Assembly (NCBI RefSeq): GCF_018873765.1
Contig: NC_057923.1
Location: 56,724,593 to 56,788,592 of the forward strand
Length of the DNA: 64,000 nucleotides
Direction of reading: 5' to 3'
Origin: Telopea speciosissima
Taxonomy: Eukaryota; Streptophyta; Magnoliopsida; Proteales; Proteaceae
A program made the position numbers and the translations under genes. The notes under the pieces were generated by a model. That model was not told the DNA's origin. It ran no database searches and saw nothing but the letters and a program-made list of their open reading frames with translations. This document shows positions 42,881 through 55,600 of this stretch, piece by piece (within the stretch, counting starts at the first letter, position 1; each line of letters opens with the position of its first letter).

Positions 42881-43446
42881 GTGAATAATGTCATATCACT
42901 ATTTTAGCTATCGGTGACAGGGAGTGGGGACTGGCCTATATTTAGTGCCGCAGTGCAGTACTCTGGTGCAAAGACCTAAGGCAGCCAATTAAGCTTTGGA
43001 TATGTATTGGAATCCGTGTGTTTTGAAACATACTTACAACCCAACCAGGAATCCCAGATGTATTGACACTACTGAATTTTTTTTAGTTTAATGGCATCAG
43101 AGTTGAGCTGTGTCGCACATATCTCGGCGCATGCCTAAGGATGTATGTGGCACAGTCCAACGGCTGGCAGCACCCTGGACGTGTTAGGCTCCCTGGAGAC
43201 GAGCTAAATTATCAGGAGATAAAGTGTTTGGCGTCACCAAACTGATATAGCTAGGCTGGCATTGGAGTGTACCTAAAAAGAAGAAGAAAGGAGGAGAAGC
43301 AGATCCAAGAAGTACTGAAACTGGTAATGAAAGGTTAGCAGTCCTAATCAATCTTTGGATGAGCAGTTCAGAGTTCAAATTGGTTCCAAATTTAGTGTTT
43401 TGCTCTTTGTGATGATACTATGAACAAGGGAAATTGCTCTTAATTT
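42881..43446. other. Intergenic DNA, 3' side of the HD-Zip gene
   Basis: No gene or bounded repeat was recognised. Confidence 0.4.
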
Positions 43447-44463
43447 TTAAGGATAATCAGGCAATACAGCCCAGTAAGGTGGCAAAGCTAGATTGTAATC
43501 ATCTACATTGAAGAGATGGTTGCACTCTTCTATCTCATGATGGTCTGGGTAAATATTTGTTCTTCTTGTTTCAGCTACTTCTGCTACTATGCCATCAGCT
43601 GACTTATTAGTGTTGTTGTTGTTGATGTTGCTGGAATTGCAAATCACAGTTGCTGTACTCTCCACTCTTTCTTCAGGGAAGATTTCTGTATAACCTGTGG
43701 AGCCTTGCTTCATTGCTGCTGCTAACCTAGCTTTCAGTCTTATAACCTACACAGTTACACAGTTTGGAAACATTTATAACAGAACCCCATAAGAAAGAAA
43801 AACAAGTAATCTGAAATTATTATCAAAATCTAGATTACACTTGACTGCTTGGATCAAAACCGCTCACTGAACCACTTCATGTCCAAAACAGAAATGGTTG
43901 GAGCCTATCAAAGGCGATCAAAACCAAATAAATACGTTTGAGATTTGGAACATAAAACTAGATTGAACCATACTGGCCCTTTACTATAATCTGAAAAATA
44001 AAAGAGCTTTCTCCGCACGAGGCTCCTACTATTGCAGGGTTGGGAGAGTCAAATTTAGGCAACCTTACCTCCTGTTGGAGGAGAAGTTGTTTCAAAAGTG
44101 TCAAACTGGTAACCAACAGGTTGCAATAGCACAACTTAATTGTTGTGCTAAGGCTCAAATTCGGCTCTCCTCCAGCCATGGAGGGAGCTGGAAGATCCAG
44201 CCCAATCAAAACAGGGATGTTTGGGTCATTTTGCAGGAGCACCAGACCCAAATACCCCTGTTTTGATTGGGCTGGATCTTCCAGCTCTCGCCACGGCTGG
44301 AGGAAAGCCAGGTCCCCAATTATGTTTGTCCAATCATCTCTGGATGTGAATAGCCTGATATAGAGACTTAATAGGTACTTGGGCTCCCTCTCCTTAACAG
44401 CTATTTTAAGGATGAATTCTATCAAATCCCTAACACGAGGGAAAGCTGAGATTTCAAAATATG

Positions 44464-44505
<42 letters not shown>

Positions 44506-45040
44506 CTCTTCTTGGAGTTTCTGCTTTTCTCTAGAGATGGATTCATAGTCGAGCTTAAGGGCATCATAGACGTGCTGTAGCTGCTTTGTCTTCCACCTGG
44601 CACGCCTGTTTTGGAACCAAACAGCAACCTGACGAGGCTGAAGCCCAAGCTCCATTGCCAACTTCATCTTCCTCTCAGGTTCCAGCTTTATCTCTTCCTG
44701 GAAACTTCTCTCTAACATCTCTATCTGATCATTCCTCAACCTTTTCTTATTCCTCTCCATGTTTGTCTTCTTATCATCACAACTCCTCTTCTCACTCGAC
44801 TGCCTTTCCGACCTCAACTGATCTGCTTCTGAACCAAACTTCACTTCCTCTGCTCCTACCAGATCAAAACACAAAGTTAGATACACATTGAGAGACAGAC
44901 AGAGAGAGAGAGAGAGAGAAAGAGAGAGAATTCCATGACCCACCTGGAAATGGAACATAGTCATAGTTGTAAAAGAGAGTGAAGGTGGGCTGTGCTGGTT
45001 GGGATGTAAACGGTTTATTAAAGCTTCCACTCCGGGCCAT
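43447..45040 (-). CDS. HD-Zip class I homeobox-leucine zipper factor (ATHB-22/51-LMI1-like), 3 exons
   Basis: Exons on the minus strand are 45040-44944, 44855-44506 and 43746-43447, joining in frame to 248 residues. The start is the first ATG before [11 protein letters not shown]. Residues 67-124 form a homeodomain with recognition helix [13 protein letters not shown] (109-121). A leucine zipper follows directly with Leu/Ile at 125, 132, 139, 146 and 153. The [16 protein letters not shown] run and the [11 protein letters not shown] zipper resemble ATHB-22/51 (LMI1) more than the ATHB-6 or -13 groups, but I infer this by eye. The family binds CAAT(A/T)ATTG-type sites in the nucleus. Oddities: intron 2's donor is fused to a GA/CT microsatellite, and the intron contains a foldback element. 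Confidence 0.92.
44163..44309. mobile_element. Foldback element in HD-Zip intron 2
   Basis: The left arm (44163-44216) and right arm (44256-44309) are complementary over 54 bp with about five mismatches, centred on GCTGGAAGATCCAGCCCAAT. Inner bases TTTGGGTC/GACCCAAA extend the stem. A half copy lies at 52645-52693. No target duplication could be fixed. Confidence 0.78.
44466..44503. repeat. GA/CT microsatellite next to splice donor
   Basis: About 19 units of GA on the plus strand. On the gene strand it is CT and begins at the third intron base after the GT donor of HD-Zip intron 2. Confidence 0.95.
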
Positions 45041-45466
45041 TTCTTGTTTGTCCTCCTTGGCCTATCTCCCTATTAGAGCAAAATTTAGCTTTATCTATAT
45101 TCTTCTATAATAGCAAGCCTAAAGAGACAATCTATCGAACAGGTTTTGGAAGTTGAGGATGAGAGATTAAGATGTTAAATAGATGGATATATGGAGGGAA
45201 TGAGACTGAGACACGGCAAAGGAGAGAATCCCCCCAGAGCCAGAGAGGTGGTCAGGGTTGGGGGAGCAAAAAAGGTCCATAGCTTCTGAGAATACATAGT
45301 ACTGTACCTTGTGGTCTGAGAAGAACTATGACTTTTACCTGAGTTCCTATTTTTCTTTCTTTCCTTTATCTGCTGTTGTTCACGCGAGCGAGCGAGAGAG
45401 AGAGAGAGAGATCTTAGCACAAGTCGCCATCTGGTCCCCTGTTCCCCAAAGCTCCAAGCTCCACTG

Positions 45467-45512
<46 letters not shown>

Positions 45513-46100
45513 ACCATTACTTATTAGAATTAAGGGGTGAAAGGAAGAAGCTGGGCTCATCCTAAAATTGTAGATTATTGATCCAAAAATAGTGGGGGAC
45601 AAAATGTGTCAGTGAATACAGAAGCATCTCACTCTGTCCTTCTCTTCTATTTATGAACCTTCAGTAATGCTCTCTCTCTCTCTCTCTAAAATTTGTGGTT
45701 GTTAAAGAGTTTTATTCTTTCTTTGGTGCAAGGATGTTAAGAGTTTTGGATCCCAATGAATGAGAATTCAATACAAAAAACTGGGAAGGTGGAGGTTTCC
45801 TTGAATCAAGAGGCATAAGGGCAACAGACCCTTAATTAGTTGAAATTTCAGAAGGGGTTGAAGGGTAGAGTAGAGAGTGGGGACTAAGGAAATATATATA
45901 TATGAGATCTCATTTTCAAATCTGTAATGTGAGTTGGGACCATCCATGCATGGTTTCTTAACTCAGCTGCTACTCAATTAAATTGCCCAATTGACAACTC
46001 TCTCCTGGCTTTTACAGATCTTGGCATATTGTCAGTTAAGAGTTTGTATAAATAGAATAAGAGAACCCTATTAGGGTTGGGACTCCACATGTGATACCAA
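45041..46100 (-). promoter_or_regulatory. HD-Zip upstream and 5' region
   Basis: This is the region 5' of the HD-Zip start. It holds dense pyrimidine/purine microsatellites (GA near 45390-45410, a CT tract of about 36 bases at 45473-45508, CT near 45671), which are common in plant 5' leaders. No unambiguous TATA box was identified. Confidence 0.4.
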
Positions 46101-48964
46101 TAGAAGATGCTATTAAAAGACTCAAGATAATAAGCTCATCTACATTGCTCAACCTGTTAGAGGAAGTGAGTATCCAAATTTGGCAAACAGGTTGTTGGAC
46201 TCGAGATATTTTTCCTTGTATTTCAAATGTTACATTGGACTACCTTCTCAGGCAAAGTTCTACAATTTAATGTTTTCAAAGCGGATTGATGGCCTAAATA
46301 TCTGCTACTTGACAAACTGGATCCAGATATGTTTCGTAAAAAGAATAATCTTCTTCTTTGAGAATCATCGAAAATGAAAAGTGTTCAATTGAAACATGAA
46401 AACATGACTGAATTGATCCTAGTTGCTTTTCGAACAGAGTGGAAGAAAAGAGGAGATTCTCGAACAATAAAAAGGATCCAATGACTTTGAAAAAATTGAA
46501 TGGGGACCTGTACAAAGTGAAAATCTCATGAACAGCTCTATAGAGTGACAGTAAGGATGATTTATTTGTCAAATTTTTCACTATCACCCCTAAAAAAAAA
46601 ACTCTGCCTTATGTAAAGTTGTGATAGTAGAATAAACCTCTGGATTTGAAATCATTGTTTATATACCTGATATTAGCCATAATTCACAAGAATGTTCTGT
46701 AGTCTTAGTAGGAGGAATGGTTAATGATTTACCTAGCTTTTATTCCTTGGAGATAAAGAGGGTGGCTCATCTTCTTAGATATATATTTTTTTATATATGT
46801 GTGTCCATCACATCTATTTTATATTGAATTTATCAATTCACGTTGATATGTTATGTCTGATGGTTATCCTAGGTATGATGTAAAGTGTTCACAACTAGGA
46901 ACATAATTGGACATTTTGTTGTCACACCATATATTCTCCGAATGTGTTGCAAAATATAATTGTGAGCATTCATATGGTATGTGTGTTGAATGTGATCATA
47001 TGAGATTCTTGTATGAAATAACGCTAGTTGTTTGAGCAACAAGAATCTCTGGTAGTTGTTTTGTCCCTATATATAAGAGATCTTTACCATTGCAATTGTG
47101 CATTATGCATATGTGGTGTACCAAAGATTAATGCTTACATTGACTACATATTGGTGTACGCTCAGCGTATAGTGCTCCATTGTAGATGAAAGAGATGTTC
47201 AACAAGATATCCACTTCCTAAAAAGGAGAATATCTCAAGAGAGTTGTTTGACTTATTTAAAAATATTTTATATTCGTTTCCATACAGTAAAACGCTATAA
47301 TATTGGTTGTTCGACTGATTAAGGATTTCGGCGATGTAAATTTCCATACAATAAGTCCATTATGTGATGTTATACAGTAGAGACTAAAATTGTAATAAAA
47401 ATTTATATCAATTGGGAGTTAAATGGTTACATCTTACATGCATTGTCCTATGTGTTATAACCGACAAGTTGTGAGATCGCCATTTTGAATCACACCACTT
47501 GGTCCGATCACAAACCGTTCGATTAAAAGATGCTTTTTTAAGAATATGATGGATATGTGAAACCCTAGTAACTCTCATGAATTAAGAATTCAAAATTGAG
47601 TGAGGATTACAGAGGGAGAAAGAGATACTATCTTCTTCGTTAGGGTTTCACCATTGAAGGAGCTTCTTCCATTGGGCAGTCGTAGGAATAAGTGTTGCTT
47701 TTCATTAGAGGATTTGCCTTCGTGAATCTCAAGGTATTCCTAACCCCTATTTGTTCGGATTGTTTTGAAAGCTCTCCAATGCGCATAGGGATCAAGTCCC
47801 AAAAATATTTACATGGCAACTTCCACCACCAACACTCTAATTGAAAAAAAAAAAATGACAGATTCCAGGTATACGAGAAGTATAATTTATAGCTTCCTTA
47901 CACTTTTCAATCGCATTTTGACTAACGGGTAGGAAGGAATCAACATATGTGTTCTACTTAACACAATCTCGGCGAAAGCCACACCTCAGAAGAACAATTT
48001 TTGAATCACTAATAGGAAAGAAAGGTACCTCCCCTCTCCACCTAGTAGGAGGTCGATGCTAAAAAAAAAAAAACAGTGAACCCTTGTTTTGGTGTCAGAG
48101 CCAGATAGCGATGCATACATGCAGATAAAATTTCAGTATAAACTATGCAAAAATGAAAATTTCCCATATAGTTCATTGTTATTTCGTGAGGCATTCTACA
48201 TCGATGTAAGGGTGTTAATCAGTTAGTTTCCAATTTTTTGGTTCAGTTTCGGTTTGGTTCAGATACAATATGTATAAATCAAAATTGAACCAAATCTGGT
48301 TGATTTATTCGATCTTATTCTGTTTCATTCGGTTCATACACGGTCTCAATAATTCGATTCAAATTCGATTTAAATGGAAATAACTTGCTGAAACAAATAA
48401 AGTTGATAAGAAAATTACAACCTATAGAAAATACACTCCTATAATGTCAAATCTAATTAATGTCTTTCATCCTTTTTTAGACAACTCAACAAACAAACCC
48501 ATATAGATAATTTCACACATCTGAAAACAACTTGTAATTTAAATGACCTGATATATCCTCCATGTTAATTAAGTACTTTCCCGAATTAAACATAATTTAG
48601 TTGACATCCTTCGTTAATTTCCCTTTTTTTTTTTTTTTTTATATTGGTTTCCATTGTTGATCTTTAGATGAATCTGAACGACAATACAAAAAAGCAAAGA
48701 AACAAAAAAAAAAGGGAGTTGCGTGTCTGCCTTTCCTTTGCTGGTAGAAGAACTCTTTCCTCCTTTTCTATTGTTAGTACGAGAGACAGTCTGCTAAAAG
48801 CACGTCCAGAGAAAGGCAAAAAGGTTAAGAAAAACGCCCGTGCATGCCTTGAGACAGAAAGGCACCCTAACCCTCCCCTTAATCCTCGCTAAAAAGTTCA
48901 CTTCTTTTCCTGTTTACCATCAACTTCTGTGTTGTCTCTCTTGCACAGTTGCTCACTTTATTAA
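46101..48964. other. AT-rich intergenic DNA
   Basis: No gene was recognised on either strand. The longest ORF (46587-46294, minus) does not resemble a known protein to me. A family of repeats may be present around 47570-48150, but no ends were found. Confidence 0.4.
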
Positions 48965-49102
48965 GGGAGAATGTTTTCTATGCCGCAGAGCAGGCTACAC
49001 CCAGGCCCATGGGTAGTCTGTATAGGGGGGGCAAAGTGATCATTGCGCCCACCCCCATGTGCCTGGGCACAGCTTGCGCTGTGGCACAGAGAACAGCACC
49101 CA
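48965..49102. mobile_element. MITE, Mutator-like (family A), 138 bp
   Basis: The flanks CTTTATTAA (48956-48964) and TTTTATTAA (49103-49111) match at 8 of 9. It starts GGGAGAATGTTTTCTATGCC and carries ACCCAGGCCCATGGG and CCATGTGCCTGGGC in inverted orientation near GGGCAAAGTGATCATTGC, like the other family A copies. Confidence 0.8.
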
Positions 49103-49111
49103 TTTTATTAA

Positions 49112-51279
49112 TTAGAAAGCTCGGTCAAGGAGGGAGAGTTTCTGTTGGCTTCCCCCCCCCCCCCCCTTGTTTCCTTCTACTACTTGATTGTGTTTTGATT
49201 TTCATCTTTATCAGATTTGTAGCCCACCCCCTTGAGTTCGATCATGTTCCCATGTGGGAGGAGGGGGACAGATCTCACCCTCTATGGGGCATAGGATTCA
49301 CCTCTGGCATATAAGACCCACACCCTATGGAAGGTATAAGATCTATCGATCCCCACCTGTCCCCATATGGAGACGGATCCAAAGAGACCCCCTAAGCCTA
49401 TAACTTTTACTCTCTTTTTTTTTTCAACTCGTTGAAGAGTTTCAATATTTAAAATATGATAAACAAGAAAAATTTTCTATGGGAAAGTGTACCGCCCACG
49501 CTCAAAAATAGAGAAAGGTAAAATGATCACCCCACCCCCTATGAAATGCAGAAATCCCACCTCCCATGATGCTTCCGTGCGTACTCTCATTCTCCCCCTA
49601 TAGTAAATTATTATTGTCATAAAAGTGAGAGCATTCATCCCCCACACCGCCAGTGTGGGAGGAATCTCCCATACCACACTAATGGCAATGAGGAGTATTG
49701 TATCATCCACATAAAGCCCATATGGTTAGGAGCTTAGGATAAGAGAGAAAACAATTAAAAAGAAACCCATATGAGAGGCAATGGTACACTTGTAGCTTGG
49801 GAAACATTTTCCTTTAAAAAAATGTATTGAATAAAAGTTTTTTTTTACATTTTCTGTTTGAAGAGAAAAAATCATTTGAGCAGTCTACTTTGATAAGCTT
49901 GTCAATGTGACTTCTGGATAGATAGTACATGGTCTTGATTAGTCACATGTCAAATGTCAAAGCCAAAGTCGAAATATAATTAAACATCCTCATGTGTATT
50001 TCATGTCCATGTATGCCAACCATATTACTCCAATCACTACTATGCATTCTCCCATGGTCCTGAATTTTCAAATCCCTATTTTGCCAATTGGCAAACTCTA
50101 TTTGATCTAAAACTTTACACGTGAATCAAGAAGAACCTTTGGGTTTACCTGTCCACAAAATTTGGTTTTCATCAGATTTACCACATGATTGATACTTAGA
50201 TCTCCTTGATAAGGTTATTAAGGTAGCGCATTTTGAAAAGTTTAACCAATAAATATATTTTTTTTAAAATTACTAACAAAAATTATTAGTTTTATAGCAT
50301 TAGTCATATCTAAGTATATTTAATTTAGGGTGCATCTTATTGTCATCAAAATGGTAAAGTAAAAAGGTGTAATCTTTTTTTTTTATTAGTCCTTATTTTA
50401 TTCCCAAAGTTATTTAATGTAAGTGTAAAAATGTGGTTTCAGAATAATTTGAAAATGATTTGTCATTATGTAATTATTAAAAGCTGCACATTTTTTGAAT
50501 AAGCATGTGAAATTAAAGAAATACCCTTATTAAAAAAAATTATCATACCAAAAGTTATAAGAAAGTAAGGCTACTCCTTGTTTTTTTCCGTCAACCTTGG
50601 TTACAAGTTTTTCTTTAATTTATTTGTTACTGTAAGTATCACCATTACCTTTTGAATGAGCACTCTTTTTTCTATTGTACAGGTAAAGAATCTGAGTAAC
50701 CTAATTGAGTAGAATATTATGGTTTTTTTTTTCTTGCCCAATGCTCTATTTGTTTGGATGGACAATGGCTGGAAGAAAAACAAAAAACCAAAAAAAAAAA
50801 AACATAAATTTACTCCTTAAAAAAATTATCATCCAATTTTGGTAAATGAAATGGGTCCTGCTATATGTATCCCATGTTTACATCCAAACAATAAAGCCTA
50901 AAGCTAGGTTGTTTCCAAGTAAAAACCACATGAAAGGAAACTTTTTTAATATAATTTTAATTTTTTCAATTATATTTTACTTGCTACATGTAAAGGATTT
51001 TACCTAGAAACAATAAGAATTCTATCTGAAAATTAGGGAGAAGGGTCAACATGTTGCATGTTTATATTGGCATCTTCCATGCCAAGCCAAAAACTGAGAG
51101 GTGAATTCGTTAAATGTCGATGTGCGAAATTGAGGGCCAACATTTTTAATGAAGAGAAAGAGGAGAGAGTGTCCGTCTTTGTGATAGGTCGTGTACAACA
51201 AACAACATGATCTTCTTTTTCCCTAAAAACTATTGCAAGAAATGAGTGTAAATTTTAAGTGAACAAATTGGTACTTTTT
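49112..51279. other. AT-rich intergenic DNA with repeat fragments
   Basis: A C15 tract lies at 49152-49166. 49290-49390 and 49490-49610 resemble sequences near 5.4 and 5.6 kb. No gene is supported. Confidence 0.4.
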
Positions 51280-51541
51280 GGTTTTCTTCAATAACTTTGT
51301 ATCCTTCTACTAAATTCCCAAGATTGGTCACAATATGTTTAAATTTTTAGGGTTCCAGATATATGGGCTATATATGTACACGTACATAACTGTGCGTTTT
51401 TTTTTTTTTTGGTTTTCTTCAATAACTTTGTATCCTTCTATTAAATTCCCAAGATAGGTCACAATATGTTTAAATTTTTAGGGTTCCAGATATGTGGGCA
51501 ATATATGTACACGTACATAACTGTGTGTGTGTTTTTTTTTT
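51280..51541. repeat. 131-bp tandem duplication
   Basis: GGTTTTCTTCAATAACTTTG opens both copies (51280 and 51411), which are more than 90% identical to the shared GTACACGTACATAACTGTG near their ends. Each ends in a T tract. Confidence 0.92.
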
Positions 51542-53560
51542 GGTCAGAATATAACTATGTGTGTTTACCTTTATATGTTTTCGGAGTATATGTTCTTTAG
51601 CTGAAATACAAAACCTGAATTATTCAACATATTTATAATGTTTTATCTTTGGAAATGTCTGACAGACACCTCTTTTGGTGTATTTAGAATATATATAAGC
51701 TTCTTTTGAGTGTCCCTTGTCTTATTCGCAACCGTTCTTTAGATCATATTTAAGAACAAATCCTAGACAAGGTATTCTGATGCGACGTTAAATGTTATTG
51801 AGATGCATCGACACAACATTTGGAGAATGTTAAAGCAGAGACTATGGGAACCCCAAGCAAGCTCAGGAAACCCTGTAGCGTCGTGGTAGTGGTGGTGGCT
51901 GCCACTCTCTTGCTATCGGAGAATCTCCTTCCTCCGCAGCTCCATCATCTTCCGATGTGAGTTTAAGTGCTGAGTCAACACAAATTTCAGGCTAGCAATG
52001 GGGCAGTACTTCATGACCAACTGACCCGACTTGTAACATACACTATGCATGTTGTATAACGTCATATCCCTTTAAGCCTCAATGGCACCGTGCAGGATTT
52101 TCATCCTCTCAAGTGCTGTGCACTGCCTAATAGGGAACTGAAGGGGGCAAAATCCGTACACCACACTTAAGAATCCAAACATAAAACCATGGGCAGTGAC
52201 ATGTTTTTATCCTTTCAAATGTTGGGTGAACGGTTGGATTCTCAAGTGTGGTGCACTGGGCACACTTGAGAGGATAAATTTCCATCCCGTGCATCATACG
52301 GTATCTTCTCCTATGCAAAATGCATGTACTTGCACACCACCTGACAATGATGGAGGAGACGACTGCTCTGCCATCATTACTAACTCTAAATATGGAATGA
52401 TTTGGACTTAATAATAAAATCATATGTGGTAATGATTATAAAAAAAAAATTATGATTGAAAATTTCACTTTCTTCCCTTCAATTTCTCTTGCAAGACAAA
52501 GAGAGTCATGAAAAAAAAAAGAGAAAAGGCTTGAAAATAAGTCATGTGAGTTTTCTCATAAATAAAAACATGTGGATTTTAGGGTGGGAGAAATTCTATT
52601 AAACATAGATGGTCGATTGACAACGAAGTTGTTGGGGATCTGGCTCTGCTCCAGCCGTGGCGGGAGGGAGGATCCAGCCCAATCAGAAAAGGGTTGTTTG
52701 GAAGATTATTTGGGGCCCTACTGTGAAACGACAAGATTTTAGCATCATAGAAAGAAAGAATCTATTATATACTAAGAGAGCATGAAAAAAGGGTTACAAA
52801 TTATTTTACAACTTCAGGTCTTAGTAAAACACAAAATCCTTTTCTATTGATATTTTTACTTGATATTTAAAAATAAAGTTTATTTTAAACAAAAGTAAAT
52901 CTTAATCATATTTTTATGAATCGAGTTTTCCTTCAACTACAGTGAATGGGAATCCATTTACCATGGGGTTTAGATGCATGCAAGGGATACCAAGAGGGTA
53001 TTTTGGGAAATATACTAAAACCCTGTAGAGATTTATGAACCCTAGGTTGGTATAGTGAACGTTACAACCCGGTGCAGGAAATCTTCTATTTTTATTCTAT
53101 AATATTTTGCTACAAAATAACCTAATTATACAAGGGGTAGAACTCATCAAAAGAACTCACCTTGATAAGCACTCAAATATTTTGTCATGACAGATATGAT
53201 TGGACTCAAATTTTGCAAACAAGTAAACCCCAAGGTCCCCTGCTCAAATGTAAAATATAGTTTAAACAGAATATGCCAAGTGGAAGAATAGATGTTTGAA
53301 AATCAGGGGTACGGAAAAGTGCATAATAGTAGTTCGAATACTATAGCATGCATGTACATACATTGGGATGTCTGCCAATAGGCCCAATACACACGCCATT
53401 TGATTGAATTACACTGAAATTTGACATGTGACTAATCCAATGAATTAATTAGTTACCTTTGTTTGGTAACACAACACCACTCTACTGGAGATGCTATTTC
53501 AAACAACTTCAAGTAAATGAATTTTCAACAGTTCCTCTTGCTTCTTCCTTTGAACTCTCC
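51542..53560. other. Intergenic DNA, one repeat half-copy
   Basis: 52645-52693 matches one arm of the foldback element in the HD-Zip intron (CTCCAGCCGTGGCGGGAG, GATCCAGCCCAATCA). The rest is AT-rich without a recognised gene. Confidence 0.4.
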
Positions 53561-53599
53561 TGCCAAAACTTAACCCTCTCCCATTTCCCAATTGATTCT

Positions 53600-55600
53600 C
53601 AAGAAGACTAAGTAACAAACAGATAGGGAATGCACCAGAGATCACTCATCTGTTCTTTGCCAATGATACCCTTTTGGTTTGCAGGTCAATTTTAGAGGAT
53701 GTTACCACCCTTAAATCCATTCTTTCACTCTTTGAAGATCTATCCCGTCAACAAATCAATTTCTTGAAGAGCAACATTTACTTTAGTGGTAACACTCTTG
53801 ACACATTGAGAAACTCCATTAAGCAAGACCTTAGAATTAATGAGATGGATTCAAAAATCGAAGTATTTAGGATCCTTCTTGTTTCCCTCTTGTTTCAAAA
53901 ATTAATACCATAATCACATTGTTCTACATATGCAGAATCGCTTATCAGATTGGAAATGCAACCTTCTCTCTAATGCAGGTCAAAGTATTCTGATTAAATC
54001 AGTTCTCAATTTCATATCTTCTTATCTCATGTCATGGTTCCTCTTCCCCAAAATATCTATAAAGAGATTGACTACATAAATGCATCGTTTTGGAAGGAAA
54101 AAAAGAATCTGAGAGAAGCCTTAATCTTATCTCAGGATCATCTTGTTGCATTCCTAAATCTATGGGTGGATTAGGATTCCGCAAATCTCGTATCCATAAT
54201 AAAACCTTCCTTTTAAATCTCAGTTGGCAACTCATCTCCCAACCTGATGCTTTATGGGCAAAGCTCCTAAAAGCCAAATACTTTCCTTCATCTTCCTTAC
54301 TTGATTCCCCTCAAACCATTGCGCGTAGGGATCTTGGGTTTGGAACAGTCTACACTCCATCATTCCTGACCTGCATACCATGATCCTGTTGAAAAGTAAG
54401 CAATGGGAGGTCTATTAACATCTGGTTCCTAGATTCCTTCCCTATAAAACTTCGAAGTCCCAACACCCAAACCCCCCCCCCCTACCTCTCTTCTGTCAAT
54501 TCACACCCAACCATTCTTATGGTTGAAGATCTTCTCTTTCATAGAGAATGGAATCAGACCCTGATCCGTAGCAGCTTCCCTGGGAGTATAGCTGAAGTTA
54601 TAATATCTATCCATATTAGTAACCATTCCTATAATGATTTCCCCTTTACCCCTCTCACCATGAAGGCAGTAGCCTCCTACCTTTCCAAGTGTCACAATCA
54701 CTCATAATTGTGATAGAAAAGTTTGGAAGATTATTTGGGGCCTCAAAATCCACCCAAAATTTAAGATGTTTGCTTGGAAAATTTTAAAGGTAGAATCCCA
54801 ACCCTCCTAAATTATCTTTTCTCCCAAATACCAGTGTAACTTGCAAATTTTGCAACTCTGCCTCTGAATCAAATTAGCACCTCTGTCTCCTGCGGTTTCT
54901 CCAAAAGAATCTGGGCCTGAGGACCCCTTGGATTGTGCACAGAATTTCTCCATGCTAACAACCTTTATGATCTAATTACTTCCTTCATCCATTAACCAAA
55001 CACCGACCATAAAGACATTAATCTAATTCTAGGCGTTACTTCGATTGTACATTTTATTTCATGTGGCTATCTAGGAACACTTCCAAAAAGCCCAACCAAA
55101 GCCATACCACATTCTCACTCTCATTAACCGCTACACAGCCTTCTGACACCGTTATCTCAGATGGGAGTATCGACCACCAAACAAAAGGTGGTTGGAAAGC
55201 TGTACTTATATCTAACAATCATATTATCCCTGCCCACATGAAATTTGCCCATACATGTTCAGCCCGGGAAACTGAGGCTAGAGGAATCAAACAAGGAGTC
55301 ACTGGTGCATTATCAATGGGAAGACAAGGAGTAGAAATATGGGCGGACTCTAAAGAACTGGTCAACTGGCTTCTACAGCCAGACCGGCATCTTTGGCCAT
55401 GGAAACTCTTCTCTTTGCTTTATGATATTCAGTCTATTATTAGTAATTTCTCTTCGGTTTGTATTTAAGAAGATGGACAGGAACTGAATCTTATTGCTCA
55501 CAAGATTGCTCTTACAGAGAGATACTATGGTCAGTCTTTACCTTTCTTCACAGAGAGAGGGAAGACAGTGGACCTAGTCGAATAAATCCTCTCAAAGTTT
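53600..55600 (+). mobile_element. L1-type LINE, 3' half, inactive
   Basis: In broken frames: THLFFANDTLLVCRS at about 53646-53690 (active-site motif, with Asn where the first Asp is expected), INFLKSNIYFSGN, SMGGLGFRKSRIHNKTFLLN, AKLLKAKYFPSSSLL, a VWKIIWGLKIHPKFKMFAWK zinc-binding region near 54720, then a 135-codon RNase H block (55061-55468) with VISDGSID and VEIWADSKELVNWLL. Frameshifts and stops make it non-coding. Edges are approximate. Confidence 0.82.

Noticed and set aside
44586-44891. 101-codon plus-strand ORF opposite the HD-Zip homeodomain exon
   Set aside because: It is the antisense shadow of a conserved coding exon.
46294-46587. 98-codon minus-strand ORF suspected to be organelle-derived
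   Set aside because: The text looked plastid-like, but I could not match it to any plastid protein I know, so no call is made.
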